A DNA stretch of 64,000 bases from Massilia endophytica (GCF_021165955.1 NZ_CP088952.1:3906001-3970000), one strand, 5' to 3'; numbered from the stretch's first letter, positions 34,211 to 42,513 are shown. The notes: generated by a model from the sequence alone, not told the origin. A program made the numbers and translations.

Positions 34211-34588
34211 ATGGCAACAGCAGCCAAGAAAGCAGCACCAGCAAAGAAGGCAGCCACCAAGGCGGCTCCGGCAAAGAAGGCAGCACCAGCAAAAGCAGCA
34301 GCCAAGCCCGCAGCGAAGAAAGCAGCACCCGCAGCACGCAAGCCCAACGCAGCATTCATGAAAGCGATGACCCCATCGGCAGCCCTGGGCGCCGTGGTTG
34401 GCTCCTCCGCTCTGCCGCGTACCGAAGTGACCAAGAAAGTCTGGGACTATATCAAGAAGCACAATCTGCAGGATGCAGCGAACCGCCGCATGATTAATGC
34501 AGACGACAAGCTCAAGGCCGTATTCGGCGGCAAAGCCCAAGTGTCCATGTTCGAAATGACCAAGCTGATTTCCGATCACCTGAAATAA
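34211..34588 (+). CDS. SWIB/MDM2-domain protein with histone H1-like N-terminal tail
   Basis: A 125-residue protein in two parts. Residues 1-47 are a Lys/Ala/Pro repeat tail (AAKKAAPAKKAATKAAPAKK) of the same kind as the H1-like protein at 12983-13843. Residues ~50-125 are a SWIB domain (VVGSSALPRTEVTKKVWDYI, MINADDKLKAVFGGKAQVSM, FEMTKLISDHL). SWIB domains are common in eukaryotic chromatin remodellers and occur in Chlamydia and many proteobacteria, often with H1-like tails; a nucleoid role is inferred. It has its own promoter region and a terminator, so it is monocistronic apart from read-through into the MFS gene. Confidence 0.92.
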   Translation: MATAAKKAAPAKKAATKAAPAKKAAPAKAAAKPAAKKAAPAARKPNAAFMKAMTPSAALGAVVGSSALPRTEVTKKVWDYIKKHNLQDAANRRMINADDKLKAVFGGKAQVSMFEMTKLISDHLK

Positions 34589-34616
34589 GCTCCCCCGGCC
34601 GCAACGCCGGCCGAAG

Positions 34617-34649
34617 GCCCCGACGCTTCGCGCTCGGGGCATTTTTTTT
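34617..34649 (+). terminator. rho-independent terminator abutting the MFS start codon
   Basis: The stem GCCCCGA (34617-34623) / TCGGGGC (34634-34640) is followed by eight T (34642-34649). The next gene's ATG is at 34652. It ends SWIB transcription, and any transcript of the MFS gene from the left must read through it. Confidence 0.88.
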
Positions 34650-34651
34650 AT

Positions 34652-35833
34652 ATGAGCCCACAACACCGCCTCGCCTTTCCCCTCGCCAGCCTTACCGCCG
34701 TTGGCCTGCTGGCTTCCGACCTCTACCTCCCTGCTCTGCCGGCCATGCAGCAGCAGCTGGGCGCATCCGTCACTGCGGCCCAGGCCACGATGGCCGTGTT
34801 CATGCTGGCCCTTGCGGCCTCCCAGCTTGTGTGGGGCTGGGCGGCGGACCGTTTCGGCGACCTGGCCACCATCCTGAGCGGCACGGCGCTGCTGGCGGTG
34901 GGCAGCCTGCTGTGCGCGATGGCGGGCGATATCGATACGATGCTGGCGGGCCGCCTGCTCCAGGGACTGGGCGCGGGCGCGGCAACCGTCGCGGTGCCCG
35001 CGCTGATACGGCGGCGCTTCAGCGAAACGGAAGCGGTGGGCGCGATGGCCGTGGTGGCGATGGCCGAATCGGTGATCCCCGCGCTCGGCCCCGTCGCTGG
35101 CGCCGCGCTGGTGATGCTGGCGGACTGGCGCTACGCCTTCTGGATCATTGCCGCGCTGGCCCTGCTGCTGGCGCCCATGGTCACCCGCATCATCAGCAGC
35201 CATGCGGTGCACGCAGTACCGGCCGCCTCTCCGGCCGCGCCGCGCGGCCTGCTGCGCAACCTGCCCTTCCTGCGCTATGCGTTCAGCTACGCCCTCATGT
35301 TCGGCGCGCTGCTCATGTTCGTGGCCAGCGCGCCCTATCTCGTCACGCACTGGCTGGGCCGTGAGGTGTCGGCCTTCGCCCTGCTGCAGATCTGCGGCGT
35401 CGGCTGCTTCATGGTGGGTGCGACGCGGGGTGCGCGCGCCGTGGAGCGCTACGGCGTGGAAGGCATGGTAAGGCTTGGAGTGCTGATGCAGGCGGCATCG
35501 GGCATTGCAATGACCGCACTGGCGCTGGCCGACCTGCGCTCGACTGCAGCCCTGACTGCGGCATGGGCGCTGTTCTGCTGCGGCCTGGGCGTGCGCGGTC
35601 CCTCGACCATGTCGCGCGCCCTCTCGCTGGCGCATGAACACGCGGGCAAGGCAGCGGGACTGCTGATGTTCCTTGCCTTTGCCGCCACCTCGGGCGCCAC
35701 CATGGCGGCGGCGCCCCTGCTGGAACGGGGCCTGCTGCCTGTCGCCCTGCTGCTGACGGTGCTTGTGCTGCTCAGCGCCGCCCTGGTGCCGGGGGCGCTG
35801 CGCCGCCCGGCCGGGGAAATTCAGAAGCCGTAA
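34652..35833 (+). CDS. MFS drug-resistance transporter, Bcr/CflA type
   Basis: A 393-residue, 12-helix major facilitator of the Bcr/CflA drug:H+ antiporter group. The first helix SLTAVGLLASDLYLPALPAM and the motif A segment WGWAADRFGDLATILSG are characteristic, and LQGLGAGAATVAVPALIRRR carries the motif C region of exporters. The start is unusual: the only usable in-frame codon is the ATG three bases after a terminator T run, with no ribosome-binding site, and the frame is open back to the SWIB stop codon without GTG or TTG. It converges on the alkaline phosphatase gene with a 13-bp overlap of the 3' ends. Confidence 0.88.
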   Translation: MSPQHRLAFPLASLTAVGLLASDLYLPALPAMQQQLGASVTAAQATMAVFMLALAASQLVWGWAADRFGDLATILSGTALLAVGSLLCAMAGDIDTMLAGRLLQGLGAGAATVAVPALIRRRFSETEAVGAMAVVAMAESVIPALGPVAGAALVMLADWRYAFWIIAALALLLAPMVTRIISSHAVHAVPAASPAAPRGLLRNLPFLRYAFSYALMFGALLMFVASAPYLVTHWLGREVSAFALLQICGVGCFMVGATRGARAVERYGVEGMVRLGVLMQAASGIAMTALALADLRSTAALTAAWALFCCGLGVRGPSTMSRALSLAHEHAGKAAGLLMFLAFAATSGATMAAAPLLERGLLPVALLLTVLVLLSAALVPGALRRPAGEIQKP

Positions 35834-37203
35834 GCGGCTTTCATCAGCTCGAACACGCGGGTGTTCTCCATGGTGCCCTTGAACACGGCGGAACCTGCGC
35901 CGGTGGCGTAGAGCTTCACGTCGCCGCCGCCATGCGTTTCGCCGCGCAGGCGCACGCCGGTCTCCTGGAGGTAGTCCTCGCCCATCGCCTCCTCGCTGCT
36001 TACATCGCTGCGCTGGTTTTTGCGGTTCGGGCCATTGCCGAAGGTGAGCGCAGTGTAGGTGTGGCCGTCGGCGTCGTGCGCCGGGCTGCCGTCCGCATGG
36101 CGCACGATATCCAGCACCGACGCGCCGCGCGGCGAGGGCCCATTGAACGCCAGCGTATGGTCGTGGTCCGCCGTGATCACGATAAGGGTGTTGCGCAGGC
36201 CGGGGTCGATCTGCTGCATGTGGTCGATGGCGGTCTGGATGGCGTCGTCGAAGGCCAGCAGGTCGACAATGCCGCGGCGGGCATTCGAACCATGCAGGGC
36301 GTGATCGATCTTCCCGCCCTCCACCATCAGGAAGAAGCCCTTTGGATTCGGCGACAGCAGTTCGATGGCCTTGGCTGTCATCTCCGAGAGGCTCGGCTGC
36401 TTCCCGCCTTCGCCGCGCGGCGGCGTGGCCGTGCGATCCAGTTCATATTCCAGATGGCTCTCGCCGTACAGGCCAACGAACTTGCGGCCCGGCTTCGCAG
36501 CCGCCATCTCGGCCTTGCTGCGCGCCACCGCGTAGCCCCGCGCCGCCATTTCCGCCAGCAGATCGCGCCCGTCGATGCGGCCTTTGGGATTGTTCTGCTT
36601 GTCGTAGGGTGTGAAGTGCATGGCGCCGCCGCCCATGAGCACATCCAGGCCGTCGCCAAGCGCCGCGTTGTAGCCCTCTCCTCCAGGCACGGCCTGCACT
36701 GCGATGGCGTAGCCGGAGTTGCGGTGGCAATGGTGGGCATAGGTGGAGGCAGGCGTCGCATGGGTGGCTTCGGTGGTCGTCACCGCGCCAACGGATTTGC
36801 CATACGCCTTCGCCAGCTCCAGGATGGTCGGCACCGGCTTGCCGTTGCCCGCCTTGCAGGTATCGACACCCAGGTTGCCGTTTGCGTCCTTCTGCGGCGC
36901 GCTGGGCTGGGAATCCCACATCGAGATCACTTCGTTGTTGATCTTCACGCCCGTCATGTAGGAGCCCATCGATGGCGCGCTGTCCGTGGTCTGCGCGTCG
37001 TGCGAATAGGTCTTGAGGCGCGCCACGCGCTCAAGGCGCTCGAACTTGAGCAGGCCTTCTTCCTTGTGGCCGTGGATGCGCGCCGCCGTGATCACGGTAG
37101 GGCCCATGCCGTCGCCGAGGAAGAAGATGATGTTCTTTGCATCGGCCGCCGCGGCCGTGCCGCCGATGGCCGCAAGCGCCAATGCCAGGAAGAGTTTTTT
37201 CAT
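35821..37203 (-). CDS. exported alkaline phosphatase (PhoA family)
   Basis: A 460-residue periplasmic phosphomonoesterase. The signal peptide MKKLFLALALAAIGGTAAAA is cut near residue 20. Active-site parts are intact: metal ligand in FFLGDGMG (Asp 31), nucleophile Ser 75 in TTDSAPSMGS, EATHATPAS, ligands in MVEGGKIDHALHG, VITADHDHT, and the late His in GETHGGGD. It should release phosphate from organic esters in the periplasm. The gene lies directly downstream of a second, degenerate paralogue and overlaps it by 4 bp, so both are translated from one message. No PHO box was identified. Confidence 0.92.
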   Translation of the reverse strand: MKKLFLALALAAIGGTAAAADAKNIIFFLGDGMGPTVITAARIHGHKEEGLLKFERLERVARLKTYSHDAQTTDSAPSMGSYMTGVKINNEVISMWDSQPSAPQKDANGNLGVDTCKAGNGKPVPTILELAKAYGKSVGAVTTTEATHATPASTYAHHCHRNSGYAIAVQAVPGGEGYNAALGDGLDVLMGGGAMHFTPYDKQNNPKGRIDGRDLLAEMAARGYAVARSKAEMAAAKPGRKFVGLYGESHLEYELDRTATPPRGEGGKQPSLSEMTAKAIELLSPNPKGFFLMVEGGKIDHALHGSNARRGIVDLLAFDDAIQTAIDHMQQIDPGLRNTLIVITADHDHTLAFNGPSPRGASVLDIVRHADGSPAHDADGHTYTALTFGNGPNRKNQRSDVSSEEAMGEDYLQETGVRLRGETHGGGDVKLYATGAGSAVFKGTMENTRVFELMKAAYGF

Positions 37204-38333
37204 AGTCCGGCCGCAGCCTTGATCAGTTTGAAAACATCGGTGTTGTCGATCGTGCCGCGGAAGCGCTCCGCTCCCGCGCCAATGGCGCCCAGGTAAACAT
37301 CCGTGCCGCCGTGCGAGGTCGCATCCGGGGCATTGCGCACGGCAGCTTCATAGCGGTAGTCAGGGCTGGCGACGGCCTTTGCGTCCAGGCTTTCGGGCCG
37401 GACGGCATCCACGCGGTGCGGGCCGTTGCCGAAGCCGATGATGGTGTAGGGCGCCCCGTCCAGGTCCTTGGCCAGCTTCCCGCTGCCATAGCGCCGCAGC
37501 AGGCCCAGTACGCCCGGCTCCGTTGCCGTGGTCCTGCCCGTGATGGTGGAATAGCCGTTCAACACCAGCGTGCTGTCGTGGCTTGCCGTGGCGACGATAA
37601 GGGTGTGCTTCAGGCCCGGGTCGCGCTGCTGCATCGTGTCGATAGCGGCGCGCAGCGCCCTGTCCTGCGCCGCCGCCTCTTCCACCACCGCGCGCGCATC
37701 CGCACCGTGCGCGGCGCGGTCGATCAGGCCGTTCGATACCAGCAGCACGAAACCCTTGCCATTGCGGGACAGGCGCTCGATGGCCTCGACGGTCATTTGC
37801 GGAAGGTTCGGCTGTTTCGCCGCATCGCCGCCAAGGGCCACGTCGATGCCGCTGGCCCTCAAGGCCGCGGCAGCCGCTTCGCTGCCGGGATGGCGGCAGC
37901 TGTGCACGAAGGCGGCGGCCGTCATGGCATCCGTGATCTCGACATTGCTCACCAGTCCCGTGCCCATGCCGCGCTGCGCGGCCAGTTCCATGAGGGTTGG
38001 CACAGGTTTGCCGCCGCTTGCGCAATCGCTCATGGCGAGCGCGCCGTTATTGGTCTTGTGGCCGGTGAGCATGGCGGACATGGCGGCCGCTTCGTCCGTC
38101 ACCTGCATATCGTTGGACCAGGTTTTGACGAAGGCCGATTCCGGCAGGGTGTCGATGGCGAGATCGCCGGACTCGCCCACGGCATAGATGCGCGTGGCGG
38201 TCAGCGTATTGAAGCCCATGCCGCCACCGACAAAGAGGATGATGTTCCTGGGTCCTTCCTGCACGGACGATATGCCCGCGCAGCCCGCCGACAATGCTGC
38301 GCCCATGGCCAGCGCCGCTATCCTCAACCGCAT
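37200..38333 (-). CDS. alkaline-phosphatase-like lipoprotein lacking catalytic residues
   Basis: A 377-residue paralogue of the next gene. The signal ends in a lipobox (LSAGC, Cys 18), so it is predicted to be a lipoprotein. The fold is recognisable throughout (NIILFVGGGMG, LTGHKTNNGAL, FVLLVSNGLIDRAAHG, IVATASHDSTLVLNG, SHGGTDVYLG). The catalytic residues are gone: the metal-ligand Asp of GDGMG is Gly, the nucleophile Ser of DSA is Glu (VTDEAAAM), the Glu of VEG is Ser, and the Asp of ADHDH is Ser (ASHDS). The reading frame is intact, so this is a conserved-looking pseudoenzyme and not a decaying gene. It precedes the active enzyme in the operon. Confidence 0.88.
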   Translation of the reverse strand: MRLRIAALAMGAALSAGCAGISSVQEGPRNIILFVGGGMGFNTLTATRIYAVGESGDLAIDTLPESAFVKTWSNDMQVTDEAAAMSAMLTGHKTNNGALAMSDCASGGKPVPTLMELAAQRGMGTGLVSNVEITDAMTAAAFVHSCRHPGSEAAAAALRASGIDVALGGDAAKQPNLPQMTVEAIERLSRNGKGFVLLVSNGLIDRAAHGADARAVVEEAAAQDRALRAAIDTMQQRDPGLKHTLIVATASHDSTLVLNGYSTITGRTTATEPGVLGLLRRYGSGKLAKDLDGAPYTIIGFGNGPHRVDAVRPESLDAKAVASPDYRYEAAVRNAPDATSHGGTDVYLGAIGAGAERFRGTIDNTDVFKLIKAAAGL

Positions 38334-38380
38334 ATGCCGCTCCCGCTATTCAAAGGCTGACATCTTAGCCCAAAAGCGGC

Positions 38381-39037
38381 TTACTTCCAGTTGTTCCAGG
38401 CTTTGAGTACGGCATTCGGATATTCGGGCCGGCCGCGGCTGCCGTTGTAGCGGCCCAGAGCGAGGTAGAGATTGCCCTGCTCCATGTCGATGTACATGCG
38501 CAGGATGGCGCAGCCGTAGCGCAGGTTGGTCTGCATGTTGAACAGCTTGCGGCGGTCGCTGTCGCCGATCACATTGGTCCAGAAGGGCATGACCTGCATG
38601 TAGCCGCGCGCGCCAACAATCGACACGGCGTATTTCCGGTAAGCCGATTCCACCTGGATCAGGCCAAGCACCAGCCCCGGTTCCAGCCCGGCGCGGCGGG
38701 CTTCGTACCAGACGGTTTCGAGGAACTCGGTGCGTACCAGGTCGTCCGGCAGTTTGCGCTTGAGGCGCTGGGACATGTCCGCCAGCCAGGCGTGATACCG
38801 CTGCTGTTCGGAGGGGTCGCTGAAGCGCGGCTTCGGCGGCCGCGCATCCATGATGGCGCTGGACAGCGCCACGCGCACGGAGTCGGCGAGCGCCTCCTCC
38901 TTCTGGTTCCCCGCAAAGCCGAAGGGTGCGCACAGCACACCGCTGGCAAAAGCCACGGTGTGCCACCAGCGCAAAGGCCGCGCCCACCAGCGCCGGCGTT
39001 CCCGGCCAGTTCGCTGATGAAGGCGCGCGGTGCTCAT
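38381..39037 (-). CDS. lytic transglycosylase, SLT (Slt70-like) domain
   Basis: A 218-residue protein with an N-terminal membrane or signal segment (RWWHTVAFASGVLCAPFGFA, about residues 24-43). The SLT domain follows, with catalytic Glu 130 in LGLIQVESAYRKYA and the GYMQVMPFW motif. It cleaves peptidoglycan between MurNAc and GlcNAc. The C-terminus (YGCAILRMYIDMEQGNLYLALGRYNGSRG) is the standard SLT ending. The ATG at 39037 overlaps the proS stop by 4 bp, so the two genes are coupled, an order also seen in other Burkholderiales. Confidence 0.9.
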   Translation of the reverse strand: MSTARLHQRTGRERRRWWARPLRWWHTVAFASGVLCAPFGFAGNQKEEALADSVRVALSSAIMDARPPKPRFSDPSEQQRYHAWLADMSQRLKRKLPDDLVRTEFLETVWYEARRAGLEPGLVLGLIQVESAYRKYAVSIVGARGYMQVMPFWTNVIGDSDRRKLFNMQTNLRYGCAILRMYIDMEQGNLYLALGRYNGSRGRPEYPNAVLKAWNNWK

Positions 39038-40758
39038 TGCTGCACTTTGCCCTTGATGAAGCCGACGATGTCCGCCAGCGGGACATTGGTGGCTTCCGCG
39101 TCGCGGCGGCCCTGGTATTCCAGGTTGCCTTCCTTCAGGCCACGCTCGCCGATCACCACGCGGTGCGGTACGCCGATCAGTTCCCAGTCGGCGAACATGG
39201 CGCCCGGACGCAGGCCGCGGTCGTCGATGATGACGTCGATGCCCGCCGCCAGCGCAGCGTCGTACAGCTTGTCCGTTTCTTCCTTCACGGTCTCGCTGCG
39301 GTCGTAGCCCATGGGGCACAGCACCAGCTCGAAAGGCGCCAGCGAGGTTGGCCAGATAATGCCCTTGTCGTCGAAGTTCTGCTCGATGGCCGCGCCCAGG
39401 ATACGGGTGATGCCGATACCGTAGCAGCCCATCTGCAGGGGCGCAGGCTTGCCGTTCTCGTCGAGGAAGGTGGCCTTCATCGATTCCGAATAGGCGGTGC
39501 CCAGCTGGAAGACGTGGCCCACTTCGATGCCGCGCTCGATCGCCAGCACGCCCTTGCCGTCCGGCGAAGGATCGCCTTCCACCACATTGCGCAGGTCGGC
39601 GACGACGGCCGGTTCCGCCATGTCGCGGCCCCAGTTCGCGCCCGTGTAGTGGAAGTCCACCTCGTTCGCGCCGGTGACGAAGTCCGCCATGCTGGCGACG
39701 GTGCGGTCGGCCACCACGGTCACGGGAGCCTTGGTGCCGATGGGGCCCAGGTAGCCGGGCTTGCAGCCGTAGACTTCCTCGATCTCCGCTTCGGTGGAGA
39801 AACGGTAGTTCGCCAGGCCGGGCACCTTGGCCGCCTTGATCTCGTTCAGCTCATGGTCGCCGCGCAGCAGCAGCATGAAGTACTGCTTCTTGCCCTCTTC
39901 CTTTTCCACGGTCAGCGCGATGGTCTTGACGGTGGTTTTGAGGTCGATCTTCAGCTGGGCCGCCACGTCCTCGCACTTGCTGGCCTTGGGGGTCGGCGTC
40001 TTCGTCAGCGCGGCGCCTGCTGCGGCGCGGGCGCCGCTGGCCACCGCTTCGGCGGCTTCGATATTGGCCGCATAGTCGGAGGTGGGGCAGTACACCAGCG
40101 CGTCCTCGCCGGTGCTGGCGATCACGTGGAATTCATGCGAGCCGGTGCCGCCGATGGCGCCGTTGTCCGCCGCCACGGCGCGGAACTTCAGGCCGAAGCG
40201 CGTGAAGATCTTGGTGTAGGCATCGAACATGATCTGGTAGGACTTCTGCATGCCTTCCAGGTCGCGGTCGAAGGAGTAGGCATCCTTCATGGTGAACTCG
40301 CGGCCGCGCATCAGGCCGAAGCGCGGACGGCGTTCGTCGCGGAACTTGGTCTGGATGTGGTAAAAATTCAACGGAATCTGGCGGTAGGATTTGATCTCCG
40401 AACGCACCACGTCCGTGATCACTTCCTCGGAAGTGGGCTGGATGGCGAACTCGCGGCCGTGGCGGTCCTTCACGCGCATAAGCTCGGGGCCCATCTTGTC
40501 CCAGCGGCCCGTTTCCTGCCACAGCTCGGCGGGCTGCACGAGCGGCATCAGCAGCTCGATGGCGCCAGCCTTGTTCATTTCCTCCCGAACAATGGCTTCC
40601 ACCTTGCGGATCACTTTCAGGCCCATCGGCATATAGGTATAGATGCCCGAACCCAGGCGCTTGATCATGCCCGCGCGCATCATCAGCTTGTGGCTGACGA
40701 TTTCCGCGTCCGAGGGCGCCTCTTTAAGAGTGGAAATAAAAAAACGGGAAGCACGCAT
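39034..40758 (-). CDS. proS: prolyl-tRNA synthetase, bacterial type
   Basis: A 574-residue class II aminoacyl-tRNA synthetase that charges tRNA-Pro. Motif 1 lies near ELLMPLVQPAELWQETGRW, motif 2 in FYHIQTKFRDERRPRFGLMR, and motif 3 in CYGIGITRILGAAIEQN. The central ~180 residues are the INS editing domain that removes mischarged Ala, as in E. coli ProS. The C-terminal anticodon-binding domain includes LAAGIDVIIDDRGLRPGAMF. The start MRASRFFISTLKEAP is the conserved bacterial N-terminus. Confidence 0.97.
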   Translation of the reverse strand: MRASRFFISTLKEAPSDAEIVSHKLMMRAGMIKRLGSGIYTYMPMGLKVIRKVEAIVREEMNKAGAIELLMPLVQPAELWQETGRWDKMGPELMRVKDRHGREFAIQPTSEEVITDVVRSEIKSYRQIPLNFYHIQTKFRDERRPRFGLMRGREFTMKDAYSFDRDLEGMQKSYQIMFDAYTKIFTRFGLKFRAVAADNGAIGGTGSHEFHVIASTGEDALVYCPTSDYAANIEAAEAVASGARAAAGAALTKTPTPKASKCEDVAAQLKIDLKTTVKTIALTVEKEEGKKQYFMLLLRGDHELNEIKAAKVPGLANYRFSTEAEIEEVYGCKPGYLGPIGTKAPVTVVADRTVASMADFVTGANEVDFHYTGANWGRDMAEPAVVADLRNVVEGDPSPDGKGVLAIERGIEVGHVFQLGTAYSESMKATFLDENGKPAPLQMGCYGIGITRILGAAIEQNFDDKGIIWPTSLAPFELVLCPMGYDRSETVKEETDKLYDAALAAGIDVIIDDRGLRPGAMFADWELIGVPHRVVIGERGLKEGNLEYQGRRDAEATNVPLADIVGFIKGKVQQ

Positions 40759-40960
40759 AACTATGAATTCTTTTAAAAAGAGAGGGTTATAATCAACCTA
40801 ATTTTAAAGGATTAGCTGGCTGATGCATCCATACTTTATACAAATGCGTTCAATTGCGTGCTTTCCGGCCGTTTTCCTACCCCGAAAACGCTGCTGGCAG
40901 GCAGATTTGTGGGCAAAAATGTAAGAGGATCGCTCGGCCGCAGAAAGTTTGAGGTGCAAT

Positions 40961-41602
40961 ATGCTCGATCGGGAAGGGTTTCGCCCCAACGTCGGCATCA
41001 TCCTGCTCAACTCTCACAACGAGGTTTGGTGGGGCAAGCGGGTGCGCGAGCACTCGTGGCAGTTCCCGCAAGGGGGTATCAAATACGGTGAAACGCCGGA
41101 ACAGGCGATGTACCGCGAGCTGGAAGAAGAGATCGGACTAAAGCCGGAACACGTCAAGATCGTGGGACGCACCCGCGACTGGCTGCGCTATGAAGTGCCC
41201 GACCATTTCATCAAGCGCGAGATCCGCGGCCATTACCGTGGCCAGAAGCAGATCTGGTTCCTGCTGCGCATGTGCGCGCGCGATTGCGACGTGAACCTGC
41301 GCGTGACCGATCATCCCGAGTTCGACGCCTGGCGCTGGCACGAGTACTGGGTGCCGCTGGACGTGGTGATCGAATTCAAGCGCGAGGTCTACCAGCGCGC
41401 GCTGCAGGAGCTCTCGCGTTTCCTGAGCTGGCCGCCGCACGGCGACCGGCGCCACAACTCGCGCTACCTGCGCCAGCCTCGCAACCAGCCCGGCACGCCC
41501 GCCAACCGGCAGCAGCCTGCCAAGGCAGCGCCGCAGCCTGCGGCGCCCGAAGCGGAGCCGGACTGCGGCGAGGTCCGCCTCGCCGTGCCGGCCAAGGGCT
41601 GA
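40961..41602 (+). CDS. rppH: RNA pyrophosphohydrolase
   Basis: A 213-residue Nudix hydrolase that removes pyrophosphate from the 5' triphosphate of mRNA and so starts RNase E-dependent decay. The N-terminus MLDREGFRPNVGIILLNSHN is diagnostic, and the Nudix box GGIKYGETPEQAMYRELEEE is intact. It is longer than E. coli RppH because of a Pro/Ala/Gln-rich C-terminal extension (about residues 165-213). GAGGTG precedes the ATG by 5-6 bp. It is divergent from proS and ends in a strong terminator. Confidence 0.94.
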   Translation: MLDREGFRPNVGIILLNSHNEVWWGKRVREHSWQFPQGGIKYGETPEQAMYRELEEEIGLKPEHVKIVGRTRDWLRYEVPDHFIKREIRGHYRGQKQIWFLLRMCARDCDVNLRVTDHPEFDAWRWHEYWVPLDVVIEFKREVYQRALQELSRFLSWPPHGDRRHNSRYLRQPRNQPGTPANRQQPAKAAPQPAAPEAEPDCGEVRLAVPAKG

Positions 41603-41607
41603 AACCG

Positions 41608-41636
41608 GGGCAGCCTGCAAGGGCTGCCCTTTTTTT
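41608..41636 (+). terminator. rho-independent terminator of rppH
   Basis: The 8-bp stem GGGCAGCC (41608-41615) / GGCTGCCC (41622-41629) is followed by seven T (41630-41636). It starts 5 bp after the rppH stop codon. A TACAAT hexamer at 41638-41643, right after the T run, could be the -10 element of the next gene. Confidence 0.92.
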
Positions 41637-41652
41637 GTACAATAGCGCCCCT

Positions 41653-42078
41653 ATGTTCACCCCCTCCTCCCACGACGTGCGGCGCTTCTTCTGCGAAGTG
41701 CTGCGCAAGCACCGCAGCAAGGAAGTCCTCACCCCGCTCGAAGCGATGGCGCTGGACTGGGTGCTGCAGCATCCCGAATACGACGACGCCCTGGGCGATG
41801 TGGAGGCCGCGCTGGCGCGCGACTACTCGGTCGAGGGCGGGCAGGCCAACCCCTTCCTGCATCTTTCGATGCACCTTTCGATCAGCGAGCAGGTCTCCAT
41901 CGACTCCCCGCGCGGCATCCGCGCCGCCAGCGAAGCGCTCACGCGCAAATACGATTCCGCGCACGAAGCGCAGCACCAGATCATGGAATGCCTGGGCGAG
42001 ATGATCTGGAAGTCCCAGCGTACGGGCCTGCCGCCGGACGGCGAGGCCTACGTGGAAGCCGTCAAGCGCCGCATATAA
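41653..42078 (+). CDS. DUF1841-family protein
   Basis: A 141-residue cytosolic protein of unknown function, starting MFTPSSHDVRRFFCEVLRKH. It has the conserved NPFLHLSMHLSISEQVSIDS core and the C-terminal EAQHQIMECLGEMIWKSQRTG of the DUF1841 family, found mainly in beta- and gammaproteobacteria. The ATG lies 10 bp after a TACAAT -10-like hexamer and only 17 bp after the rppH terminator, with no ribosome-binding site, so the message may be leaderless or nearly so. A hairpin terminator follows 5 bp after the stop. Confidence 0.9.
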   Translation: MFTPSSHDVRRFFCEVLRKHRSKEVLTPLEAMALDWVLQHPEYDDALGDVEAALARDYSVEGGQANPFLHLSMHLSISEQVSIDSPRGIRAASEALTRKYDSAHEAQHQIMECLGEMIWKSQRTGLPPDGEAYVEAVKRRI

Positions 42079-42082
42079 ACAA

Positions 42083-42104
42083 AAAGCCCGCAGTCGCGGG
42101 CTTT
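42083..42104. terminator. bidirectional-looking terminator after DUF1841
   Basis: The 9-bp stem AAAGCCCGC / GCGGGCTTT with loop AGTC lies between the convergent DUF1841 and cytochrome genes. It is flanked by A-rich sequence on the left and T-rich sequence (CTTGCTTGTTT) on the right, so it could stop transcription from either side. Confidence 0.85.
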
Positions 42105-42112
42105 CTTGCTTG

Positions 42113-42157
42113 TTTCCTAAAGGGGACGGACGGGGACGCCGAGTCCCCTTTAAGAAA
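42113..42157. repeat. AAAGGGGAC inverted repeat between convergent genes
   Basis: The 15-nt arms 42113-42127 and 42143-42157 (TTTCCTAAAGGGGAC and a near-exact complement, one mismatch) flank GGACGGGGACGCCGA. The outer TTTC(T/C)TAAAGGGG word is the same as in the palindrome at 625-700. The right arm ends just before the cytochrome stop codon. Confidence 0.75.
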
Positions 42158-42159
42158 TA

Positions 42160-42501
42160 TTAACGGTGGTTAACCAGCGAGCCGGGCAGGCTGTGCAGGT
42201 AGGCGGCCACGTCCTGGATGTCCTGGTTGCTCAGCGGCTTGACCTGGCCGGTCATGATCGCGTTGCTGCGGCCGTTGGCGCCGTCGCCGCGCTTGTAGGC
42301 GGTCAGGGCGTGCACCAGGTAGTCCTTGTGCTGGCCGGCCAGCTTCGGATAGCTGGGGTCGATCGGGGTGTTGTAGTCCTTGCCGTGGCAGGCGAAGCAG
42401 CTGTACTTGTCAGCGACAGCCTTGCCGTTGGCAACATTGCCACCAGCCATGGCGCTCAGGGACACGGCGGAGCAGATCAGCGCGAATACGATTTTCTTCA
42501 T
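42160..42501 (-). CDS. small periplasmic c-type cytochrome
   Basis: A 113-residue exported class I cytochrome. The signal peptide MKKIVFALICSAVSLSAMA is followed by the haem site CFACH (about residue 35) and the C-terminal Met ligand region NAIMTGQVKPLSNQDIQDVA. The size and sequence match the c553/c4-like single-haem cytochromes that carry electrons to terminal oxidases. It is preceded 12 bp upstream by a similar cytochrome gene, so the two form an operon. Confidence 0.92.
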   Translation of the reverse strand: MKKIVFALICSAVSLSAMAGGNVANGKAVADKYSCFACHGKDYNTPIDPSYPKLAGQHKDYLVHALTAYKRGDGANGRSNAIMTGQVKPLSNQDIQDVAAYLHSLPGSLVNHR

Positions 42502-42513
42502 GGTGCTGTGTCC

